The notes: a model not told the origin generated them from the sequence alone. DNA of 6,954 bases from Candidatus Wolframiiraptor sp. (GCA_003660635.1 QMUP01000046.1:1-6954); one strand, 5' to 3'; positions 1-4,880 are shown, numbered from the stretch's first letter. Made by a program: numbers and translations.

Positions 1-600
1 GAGGCCGTCAGATACTATGAGAATACCTTGCTCTCCGTTCAGGATGGGATTAAAGACATAATCGAAGCTCTCAGCAGGGAACGCGAGATGATAAAGCAGG
101 AAATCAGCTCCCTTCTTAAGGAGAAGGGCGAGATCTCGGTGATGCGTGAAGAGATAAAGAAGTGGAAAGAAGAATTAGATGCTAAGGAAAGGCAGCTGGC
201 GCTGCGGGAAGCGGAGCTCCGTGAACTTGAGGAGAAGAAGATGACGCTCGAAAGGAGGATTAACGAGCTTGAAAATCATTACCTCAAAGCACTAGAGGAG
301 ACCCGGACAAAGCTGGAAGAGATGATGAAGGGGATGTTAAGGGACTTCAAGCTTAGGGAGATCAGGCTAGAAAGGTTGGTCCGAAAGGAGGCAGAGCTCA
401 GAGAAGGCTTAGAAAAGCTTAGGCAAAGGGAAGAAGAGGCAGAGGAATTGGAGAGAAAAATTCTACAACTGAGAAGCGAGCTGAATGCGCTAAATGAGAG
501 AAAGAGGCGATTAGAATCCGAGGTTAAATCACTTGAAGATAAACGGGCTAATCTCGAGAAGATAATCGCCGATATGCGGAGGGCGGTCCTCAGTCCTTAG
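1..600 (+). CDS. Long coiled-coil protein, 5'-truncated by the window edge
   Basis: The reading frame is open from the first base, where it reads EAVRYYENT before the TTG at 28, so the gene very probably begins outside the window and the TTG is an internal Leu. 199 residues are visible. Almost all of them are heptad-like sequence rich in Glu, Lys, Arg and Leu (for example LREAELRELEEKKMTLERR and LRSELNALNERKRRLESEV), with no cysteine, no membrane segment and no catalytic motif. This predicts a long parallel or antiparallel coiled coil, as in SMC-like, Rad50-like or structural archaeal proteins, but no head domain is visible and I do not recognise a family. The last 11 bases overlap the 3' end of the convergent coiled-coil gene of the ubiquitin operon. 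Confident that it is coding; function unknown. Confidence 0.8.
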   Translation, partial: EAVRYYENTLLSVQDGIKDIIEALSREREMIKQEISSLLKEKGEISVMREEIKKWKEELDAKERQLALREAELRELEEKKMTLERRINELENHYLKALEETRTKLEEMMKGMLRDFKLREIRLERLVRKEAELREGLEKLRQREEEAEELERKILQLRSELNALNERKRRLESEVKSLEDKRANLEKIIADMRRAVLSP

Positions 601-955
601 GAAGCGACTCCTCCAGTTTTTGAACCCTCTCTACGAGTTCATTAAAGGCATCGGTCAAAGTTGACAATCTATCCAAGATCTCGCTTAGGTCTAATTCGAT
701 CTTCTTCTCCAATTCCTTTATCGCGTTCTCTACGGCGTTTAGCCTCTCCTGAAGTTCCTCGATGTTTTGCGGCATCTCCTTTCTCTCCTCTAATTTAACC
801 AATTTCTCCTCGATATTTGCGGTTACATCATCTAAAATCTCTATCGCTTTCAATAGGCTGCGGGCAAATTCGTAGGTTGGGACCCTCCCTTTTGGGGTTT
901 CTAGATATTTTAACTCAATCACTATTCTCTCCTGCTCCTCTTTTTTCTCCTCCAA
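590..955 (-). CDS. Small coiled-coil protein, last cistron of the ubiquitin-like operon
   Basis: This is a 121-residue protein if it starts at the TTG at 955. That start has an AAGGAGG Shine-Dalgarno sequence (970-964) eight bases upstream and lies four bases beyond the TGA stop of the RING gene. An upstream in-frame ATG at 1024 would add 23 residues but force a 65 bp overlap with the RING gene, and its only SD-like sequence is too close. A helical segment lies at about residues 28-60, and a clear coiled coil with Leu/Ile heptads at about 65-117 (NIEELQERLNAVENAIKEL). There are no cysteines from the TTG start, and no enzyme motif. I do not recognise a family. Tight coupling to the RING gene suggests a partner, scaffold or substrate adaptor of the E3; this is inference from position only. 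Its 3' end overlaps the opposing coiled-coil gene by 11 bp. Confidence 0.75.
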   Translation of the reverse strand: MEEKKEEQERIVIELKYLETPKGRVPTYEFARSLLKAIEILDDVTANIEEKLVKLEERKEMPQNIEELQERLNAVENAIKELEKKIELDLSEILDRLSTLTDAFNELVERVQKLEESLPKD

Positions 956-959
956 GCCG

Positions 960-1223
960 TCAGCCTCCTTCAGATGCTTGAGAAACTTGAGATAAAGGTC
1001 TTTTGCATATTGGACACACGCCATGGCTCCTTAACCAGGGCTCTACGCATCTCAGATGCATCACGTTTCCACAGTACGGGCACTCGAAGATCGAGCTACC
1101 TTCTAAAATCTCGGTAGAGCAGACTGGGCAGATCTTTACCTGTTGTTTTTTAAGAGCTTCTTCCTCGAGGAAGTTCCATTCGCCGACTTTAACTTCTTTT
1201 CCGACAAGTATTCTCTTACCCAA
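960..1223 (-). CDS. Small RING-type zinc-finger protein, putative ubiquitin E3 ligase
   Basis: This 87-residue protein starts at TTG 1223, two bases after the E1 stop, with GGAGG seven bases upstream of the start. Eight zinc ligands are visible: C32-x2-C35-x12-C48-x2-C51-x4-H56-x2-C59-x10-C70-x2-C73, a C4HC3 cross-brace. RING hallmarks that contact E2 are present: V34 between the first Cys pair, W63 four residues after C59 (VEPWL), P71 in CPIC, and a basic residue, K74, directly after the last Cys, where the 'linchpin' sits. The third and fourth ligands are CxxC rather than the usual CxH, and Asn53 stands where the RING His is expected, so the spacing is partly PHD/RINGv-like. The first 30 residues have no recognised domain. 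By homology to the small RING finger protein of the Caldiarchaeum system it should bring charged E2 to substrate in the cytoplasm. E3 activity is inferred. Confidence 0.9.
   Translation of the reverse strand: MGKRILVGKEVKVGEWNFLEEEALKKQQVKICPVCSTEILEGSSIFECPYCGNVMHLRCVEPWLRSHGVCPICKRPLSQVSQASEGG
964..970 (-). promoter_or_regulatory. Shine-Dalgarno site deciding the TTG start of the coiled-coil cistron
   Basis: On the minus strand AAGGAGG is followed by eight bases and then TTG at 955. It is one of the strongest ribosome-binding sites in the window. It lies inside the last codons of the RING gene, which favours the short form of the downstream protein and points to translational coupling. Confidence 0.65.
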
Positions 1224-1225
1224 TT

Positions 1226-2413
1226 TTATTCCTCCACAATTTCTATTTTCAGGGGGAGGGGCATAAATCTTCTGCTCGTGTCGATGTAGATCACCTCCCC
1301 GGTTTGAGGCCTTAGATCGGCGAGTTTTTGTTCATCTGAAAGCCTCCACCGCTTATACAACAGCTCCGGATCCGGTATGCTGAATTTCTCCGCTATCCTC
1401 TTCTTAAGGTCTAGGACTGTTTCATTTAGCTTCACGGGGAAGCTTATCGCCTCTTCCCTGACAGCGTCCCCGCAAACGAAGCAATCCTCCCGCCTCTCGA
1501 GATGCACGAGGGAAAAGCGGTTACTTAGGCCATCGTATACCAAAAGGTCTTTGATCACTTCTCCGAGCTCACCATCATGCAAGATCTTAATTATCTCCGT
1601 TGAGGCTATTCCTGAGATCAGCGCCGCCACACATTGGAGCGCCGGCATCTTCGGCTTCAATTTCTCTTGGAGTTCTTGGACCTTTTTCCGCGTCTTCTTA
1701 TCAAGCTTTTCCAAGATATCTGCTTGTGCGTATTTTATGTCATACGCCGTCTTTATGTTTAGTTCGAATAATTTTTCCGCCGTTTTAACATCGATCTTTA
1801 TGCCGTTTTCCTTTAATTCCTCAACAAGATCCTTTGGCGTTCTCCTCCTCAGAGTGCATTCAGCGAGTTGGATTTCTTTTGGGATTAGCTCATCCCCATG
1901 ACATTCCAAGCATGCGGTTTTTCCCGGGATAACTATTTGCACGTTTGCGTAGAAGCCGTCCATCGAGGAATCTACCAATACTTTATTGAGTTCTATGGCG
2001 AGGGAGTTGAGCCATCTTCTAACCGGCCAATTATCTAAACATGAAGCAATTACCTTAGCTTCCTCAAACACTGATTGATCGAGCTCCCTTACGTCTTCAA
2101 AATATGCCTCGACCTTTATCCATGGATTCATTTTCTTCAACTTTTCAGCGGCGACTATCGCCTTCGGCCTCCCTATGTCCTCGTCCGTGAAGAGCATCTG
2201 TCTGCTGAGATTTGAGAGCTCGATTACATCGTTATCTACTAGGATTAATCTCCCAACGCCCATTAATGCGAGATTCTTGGCAACTTCACAACCTATCGCA
2301 CCGACACCCACAACGACTACCGTTGCCTTCATAAGCTTCTCTTGGTTCCATCCCGCCACCCTAAGCTGCCGATCATACCTCTCCATTATCTCTTTTTCGT
2401 GTTCATCAGCCAT
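1226..2413 (-). CDS. E1-like ubiquitin-activating enzyme with C-terminal ubiquitin-fold domain
   Basis: This 395-residue ThiF/MoeB/E1-superfamily enzyme should adenylate the C-terminal glycine of the modifier, form a thioester and hand it to E2. Visible features in order: RYDRQLRVAGW at 12-22; the nucleotide loop G36-x-G38-x2-G41; D60 at the end of the second strand; N68 and R71 (NLSRQ) and K84 (GRPK) of the ATP site; D127 (CLDN), the Mg-binding position; zinc pairs C168/C171 and C311/C314; and AECTLRR with probable catalytic C186, matching the CT(L/I)R signature of eukaryotic E1s. Residues about 195-255 form a helical insert next to that Cys. Residues about 323-395 resemble the ubiquitin-fold domain through which eukaryotic E1s recruit E2; MoeB and ThiF lack it. 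The ATG at 2413 has only a weak SD. The gene lies 50 bp after E2 and directly before RING. Family assignment is very secure; exact chemistry is inferred. Confidence 0.95.
   Translation of the reverse strand: MADEHEKEIMERYDRQLRVAGWNQEKLMKATVVVVGVGAIGCEVAKNLALMGVGRLILVDNDVIELSNLSRQMLFTDEDIGRPKAIVAAEKLKKMNPWIKVEAYFEDVRELDQSVFEEAKVIASCLDNWPVRRWLNSLAIELNKVLVDSSMDGFYANVQIVIPGKTACLECHGDELIPKEIQLAECTLRRRTPKDLVEELKENGIKIDVKTAEKLFELNIKTAYDIKYAQADILEKLDKKTRKKVQELQEKLKPKMPALQCVAALISGIASTEIIKILHDGELGEVIKDLLVYDGLSNRFSLVHLERREDCFVCGDAVREEAISFPVKLNETVLDLKKRIAEKFSIPDPELLYKRWRLSDEQKLADLRPQTGEVIYIDTSRRFMPLPLKIEIVEE
1231..1235 (-). promoter_or_regulatory. Shine-Dalgarno site for the RING gene
   Basis: GGAGG on the minus strand lies within the last codons of the E1 gene, seven bases before the TTG at 1223. 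It supports this non-ATG start and coupled translation of E1 and RING. Confidence 0.6.
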
Positions 2414-2463
2414 TCTTCAACAATAAATTCGCATCAATCCGGCTTATTTGAGCTTTTTCGAGC

Positions 2464-2943
2464 TCATTCTTGGAAGGCCAACTCCGGTCTAGCATAGAGT
2501 TCGATATACTGCCTAACCCGTGCCTCAAACATGTCTGGTCTGTACTTCATCTCCGCCGCGGCGAACGTGTTTAATGGGTCATCAGGATTGGGGTTGTTGA
2601 GTAGGTTCCTTAAGGCCTCTACTACCGTGAATAAGTGGAGTGTTGGACTCCAATCATTCTTAAAAATCGATTCACAGATCCTAGCCGGCACCTCGTCGGT
2701 GAAATTCGGATGCCAGATCCTCGTCCACCACACGACTTCTGGAGGCATGTATGGAAACGCTCTGGGAACGAATATCTCGATTTTGAAGAACCCGCCCTCG
2801 TAGAGTCCTTCGCCAATTATGACTCCGCGGTAGTGTGTAAGCTCATCATTTACTATGTCGAAAGTGGGCTCATTCTCCCGCATCAGCTTGTACTCAAGTG
2901 CGAGACGCCTGTGCCACAGCGGCTCCGGGAGCTCGGTGTACAA
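2464..2943 (-). CDS. E2-like ubiquitin-conjugating enzyme (UBC fold)
   Basis: This 159-residue UBC-fold protein should accept the modifier from E1 on a Cys and transfer it to lysines with the RING protein. The sequence shows the N-terminal helix (about 9-22), the FPYMPP turn (63-68), the HPN motif at 78-80, the active-site C90 in ARICESIF, WSP at 98-100, and NPNPDDPLN at 117-125, including the acidic gate D122. A C-terminal helix covers about 133-152. By alignment to UbcH5, RING-contact positions are P64/Y65 and P100/T101. HPN-to-Cys spacing is ten residues instead of the common eight, and the Gly normally two before the Cys is missing (ARIC instead of G-x-IC). The TTG start at 2943 is fixed by an in-frame TGA four codons upstream and by GGAGGG just before it. 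It lies between the modifier and E1 genes. E2 identity is very secure. Confidence 0.95.
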   Translation of the reverse strand: MYTELPEPLWHRRLALEYKLMRENEPTFDIVNDELTHYRGVIIGEGLYEGGFFKIEIFVPRAFPYMPPEVVWWTRIWHPNFTDEVPARICESIFKNDWSPTLHLFTVVEALRNLLNNPNPDDPLNTFAAAEMKYRPDMFEARVRQYIELYARPELAFQE

Positions 2944-3058
2944 TTTCCCTCCAGCTCAACGAGAGATAAGCCAGGTAATTAACTTTCAACGAATAAGATT
3001 GTAGAAAAAACTATCTAGAGATGATGCTTATGTGGATGGAAAAATAGCATTTTGAGCT
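2944..3058 (-). promoter_or_regulatory. Spacer between modifier and E2 genes with possible partial terminator
   Basis: This 115-base non-coding gap holds two T runs in the direction of transcription (five T at 3044-3040, six T at 3010-3005). These would fit archaeal intrinsic termination or pausing after the modifier gene. A weak TATA-like AATTAC/TTAATTA sequence (about 2983-2976) lies far enough upstream of the E2 start to place transcription about ten bases before it. Together they could let modifier mRNA exceed enzyme mRNA. Suggestive only. Confidence 0.3.
2947..2952 (-). promoter_or_regulatory. Shine-Dalgarno site for the E2 gene
   Basis: GGAGGG on the minus strand lies three bases before TTG 2943 (four after the GGAGG core). 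With the in-frame TGA just upstream it settles the start; the next possible ATG (Met21) would remove the first helix of the UBC fold. Confidence 0.55.
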
Positions 3059-3295
3059 TTATCCGCCGACAGTTCTAGTTATGAGAATGAGCTTATCTCC
3101 GTCTTGGACGCCGAGTGATTCCAAGGTTTCCGTATCTTTAAGCGCTCTTCCTCTAAACGTGAGCCTAGTAGTATCTGGTGGCAGCTTCTTCATGGCGCAG
3201 ACCTTCGCCCTTATAGCGCCTATAGTGGTACTCGGTGAAACCTCCAATTCAATCGGACTTCCACCACCGATGGCTGGAACAACCCTGATTTTCAT
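3059..3295 (-). CDS. Ubiquitin-like modifier ending in Gly-Gly
   Basis: This 78-residue beta-grasp protein aligns along its length with eukaryotic ubiquitin, with a two-residue insertion in the first hairpin: MKIRVV, IELEVSPSTTI, LPPDTTRLTFRGRALKDTETL, then KLILITRTVGG. The TAA follows the second Gly directly, so the translated product already has the mature C-terminus. Relative to ubiquitin, the I44 position is T46, V70 is I72, R72 is kept as R74 (relevant to E1 recognition) and R74 is V76. K48 is R50, K63 is D65, K6 is V6, K27 is R29; K29 is kept as K31. Cys33 is unusual for a ubiquitin. It is the first gene of the operon, behind a TATA element, and is followed by 115 non-coding bases before E2, the largest gap in the operon. 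ATG at 3295 is the natural start. It resembles true ubiquitin more than Urm1 or SAMPs. Confidence 0.95.
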   Translation of the reverse strand: MKIRVVPAIGGGSPIELEVSPSTTIGAIRAKVCAMKKLPPDTTRLTFRGRALKDTETLESLGVQDGDKLILITRTVGG

Positions 3296-3335
3296 GTACT
3301 CTTACCCCTGCTCGGTAGGTATCCCATTAACCACG

Positions 3336-3345
3336 CTATATAAGC
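3336..3345 (-). promoter_or_regulatory. TATA-box promoter of the ubiquitin-like operon
   Basis: GCTTATATAG on the minus strand is centred about 45 bases before the ATG of the modifier gene. Transcription would start near 3314, giving a leader of roughly 20 bases. The sequence just upstream (GTTAAT) is a passable BRE. No other good TATA element lies close to the gene. It would drive modifier, E2, E1, RING and coiled-coil genes. Confidence 0.6.
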
Positions 3346-3363
3346 ATTAACTATCTCCATTTT

Positions 3364-3402
3364 TCTCGGAATTCTCAGCGAAATATCGAGCTGATACCGA
3401 GA
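3364..3402. repeat. Nested imperfect palindrome between the divergent ubiquitin and JAMM genes
   Basis: Outer arms TCTCGG (3364-3369) and CCGAGA (3397-3402) enclose inner arms TCAGC (3375-3379) and GCTGA (3390-3394) around a ten-base loop. It lies upstream of both inferred promoters, about 20 bp from the ubiquitin TATA box and about 45 bp from the JAMM TATA-like site. A shared operator is possible, but so is chance at this arm length. Confidence 0.35.
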
Positions 3403-3446
3403 TCTTTCCTCCGAGGGTAAAATAAGCATCATCAGAGAGGTAATTC

Positions 3447-3454
3447 CTTTAAAT
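3447..3454 (+). promoter_or_regulatory. TATA-like element for the JAMM gene
   Basis: CTTTAAAT is centred near 3451, about 39 bases before the ATG at 3490. Transcription would start near 3477 and leave a leader of about 13 bases with no SD sequence, so initiation is close to leaderless. It is a weaker match than the ubiquitin-side TATA. Confidence 0.4.
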
Positions 3455-3489
3455 CATACTACTTCCATTTCCTATTAAGCCGATGGACC

Positions 3490-4140
3490 ATGAGGGCGAG
3501 AATCTACCCGCTTGCCTTGGGGAAGATCATTAAACACGCATTAATCGATCCGGGAAATGAGATCGCCGGCCTCCTCATCGGAAAATATCTCAAGAAAAAT
3601 GATGTCCTAGAGATTTGGGACGCGATCACCGGAGATCAGAGGTCCACGCCGGGCTTCGTATATCTCCACGAGGATACGATTGCACACGCCGCGGAGTGGG
3701 TTATCCGGAATAGGCCAGGTCTCTATATTGTAGGGTGGTATCATTCTCATCCTGGATTCAACGTCTTTCTCTCGGCCATAGATCTCGAAACCCAAAAGCG
3801 TTATCAGATGCTTTTCCCCAAGGCGGTCGCCCTCGTAGTCGATCCATTGAAATATTCCAAAACCGGGAAGCTCTCAGACCTCCGATTCAGCATCTTCAGG
3901 ATAAATAGGAGGGGCCAGGTGGTCAGGGTGCCGACCTCTATTGGTATACACAGGCGGAAGCTCTTGGAGAGCACCCTCAAGGGCGTCGAAACTATGGAGT
4001 TGAAGTACATCAATACTGGCCAGGAAGCTGAGGTCGAGGAGTATGAAGTTGCCGTAAACAACGATGAGGGTGGGGGAGAGCGGTCAAACTTCCCGATCGG
4101 CTCGGTGTTGAAGAAGTTCAAGGATAGGTTTATTCCTTAG
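3490..4140 (+). CDS. Rpn11/JAMM-type metalloprotease, putative deubiquitinase
   Basis: This 216-residue zinc isopeptidase of the JAB1/MPN/Mov34 family should cleave the modifier from conjugates. The JAMM catalytic set is complete: E24 in NEIAGLL, then H85 and H87, S95 and D98 in the H-x-H-x7-S-x2-D motif (GWYHSHPGFNVFLSAID). GWYHSHPGF is nearly identical to eukaryotic Rpn11/CSN5, as is the DLETQ that follows. The MPN domain covers about residues 3-145; a tail of about 60 residues has an acidic stretch (179-197) and ends in a basic, aromatic segment, FPIGSVLKKFKDRF. The ATG at 3490 lacks an SD; another ATG at 3483 is out of frame. It is transcribed divergently from the modifier-E2-E1-RING operon. 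Since the modifier already ends in Gly-Gly, conjugate removal rather than precursor maturation is its likely main task. Family certain; substrate inferred. Confidence 0.93.
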   Translation: MRARIYPLALGKIIKHALIDPGNEIAGLLIGKYLKKNDVLEIWDAITGDQRSTPGFVYLHEDTIAHAAEWVIRNRPGLYIVGWYHSHPGFNVFLSAIDLETQKRYQMLFPKAVALVVDPLKYSKTGKLSDLRFSIFRINRRGQVVRVPTSIGIHRRKLLESTLKGVETMELKYINTGQEAEVEEYEVAVNNDEGGGERSNFPIGSVLKKFKDRFIP

Positions 4141-4162
4141 CGAATGTTTTCCACCACCCCGG

Positions 4163-4180
4163 ATTAAAAGCTTTTAAATA
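4163..4180 (+). promoter_or_regulatory. BRE/TATA promoter of the eL21-rpoF-DUF655-ksgA cluster
   Basis: ATTAAAAG (purine-rich BRE) is followed directly by the TATA element CTTTTAAATA (4171-4180). With a start 25-27 bases downstream, transcription begins near 4200, leaving a leader of only a few bases before ATG 4207. This is the best archaeal promoter in the window, as expected for a ribosomal protein operon. Confidence 0.65.
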
Positions 4181-4206
4181 GGATTTGCTCAGGTCACGGT
4201 GGAAAA

Positions 4207-4500
4207 ATGCCAGACTCGAAGGGCTTCAGATACAAGTCTAGGCGGCTACTCACGAAGTCCAGGGGATCTAGACAGGGCCCTAGCCCCGAGATCTATCTCC
4301 AGGATTTCCAACCCGGTGAGAAGGTGGCGATAAAGGTGAATCCATCCATGCATAAGGGCGCTCCGCATAGGAGGTATCATGGGAAGATCGGGGAGATCTT
4401 GGGGAAGAGGGGTAGAGCCTATGTCGTTAAGGTTAGATTGGGTGAGAAATTCAAGATTCTTACAATTCTCCCAGATCACTTAGTTAAGTGGAGCGTGTAA
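4207..4500 (+). CDS. rpl21e: Large-subunit ribosomal protein eL21 (L21e)
   Basis: This 97-residue protein has the normal length of archaeal eL21. Characteristic features are the N-terminal basic segment (GFRYKSRRLL), the PGEKVAIKVNPSMHKGAPHR core with RRYHGKIGEILGKRG (about 55-69), and the C-terminal ILPDHLVKWS. It is a small SH3-like-fold protein of the 50S subunit that contacts 5S and 23S rRNA and is found in archaea and eukaryotes only. GGTGG lies four bases before the ATG. It leads the operon with rpoF (six-base gap), DUF655 and ksgA, a grouping conserved across many archaea. Nothing is unusual about it. Confidence 0.95.
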   Translation: MPDSKGFRYKSRRLLTKSRGSRQGPSPEIYLQDFQPGEKVAIKVNPSMHKGAPHRRYHGKIGEILGKRGRAYVVKVRLGEKFKILTILPDHLVKWSV

Positions 4501-4506
4501 TTCTTC

Positions 4507-4863
4507 ATGGTTAGGAAAGTCATCTCACGTACCCCCATATCACTTCCCGAAGTCGAGAAAATTATGAGTAATTCTGAGGAGGAATTGAGCACGCTTCAGC
4601 TCAGGGTCCTGAACTACGTAAAAAAGTATTCAAAGCTCCCAGCGGAGAAGGCCGAGTCCCTTATCAAGGAGTTAATGGAGAAATTTGAGCTTACCCGCGA
4701 GGAAGCCGTTCAGATAGTTGATATCTGCCCCACGCATGTAGAGGAGCTTAGGGCAGTTTTAAGCGGATATAAGCGGTTAGTATCCTTCCTCCTTTTCTCC
4801 GAGGAGAAGCTCCAGGCGATCGTCGATTTAGTCAAGAGGTATCTGCGGGAAGAGCAGGGCTGA
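4507..4863 (+). CDS. rpoF: DNA-directed RNA polymerase subunit Rpo4 (RpoF, Rpb4 homologue)
   Basis: This 118-residue, all-helical protein matches archaeal RpoF. The N-terminus (RTPISLPEVEKIM) packs on the partner subunit Rpo7, and the remaining helices form the HRDC-like part (KLPAEKAESLIKEL, TREEAVQIVDICPTHVEELRAVL). With Rpo7 it forms the stalk of the archaeal polymerase, which binds RNA and helps open-complex formation and processivity. The sequence VDICPTHVEELR is typical of the family. It follows eL21 by six bases, with only a distant GGAG before the ATG, so translation is probably coupled to eL21. The position between eL21 and DUF655 is the standard archaeal arrangement and supports the call. 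Confidence 0.93.
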   Translation: MVRKVISRTPISLPEVEKIMSNSEEELSTLQLRVLNYVKKYSKLPAEKAESLIKELMEKFELTREEAVQIVDICPTHVEELRAVLSGYKRLVSFLLFSEEKLQAIVDLVKRYLREEQG

Positions 4864-4880
4864 AGGCGGATTTTGGTGAA

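Noticed and set aside
617..621. Five-T run after the plus-strand coiled-coil gene as a terminator
   Set aside because: Short, inside the opposing gene and without supporting structure; composition alone could explain it.
956..1024. N-terminal extension of the coiled-coil gene to ATG 1024
   Set aside because: It would overlap the RING gene by 65 bp with no usable SD, while TTG 955 has a strong one.
1003..1266. Plus-strand open frame opposite the RING and E1 genes
   Set aside because: Complement of strongly supported zinc-finger and E1 coding sequence; no recognisable domain, no promoter.
2635..2982. Plus-strand open frame of 115 codons opposite the E2 gene
   Set aside because: It mirrors the UBC coding sequence, has no SD or promoter and no domain. 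Other opposing frames (1377-1901, 2175-2426, 2531-2803, 3081-3350, 3804-4121, 5153-5446) were rejected for the same reason.
1226..3295. Reading the cluster as a sulfur-carrier system (MoeB/ThiF with MoaD, ThiS or Urm1)
   Set aside because: The E2 with HPN and active-site Cys, the E1 ubiquitin-fold domain and CTLR motif, and the RING gene belong to protein conjugation, not cofactor synthesis.
4141..4160. TTTT just after the JAMM stop as a terminator
   Set aside because: Only four T; too weak to call, although termination before the eL21 promoter is likely.
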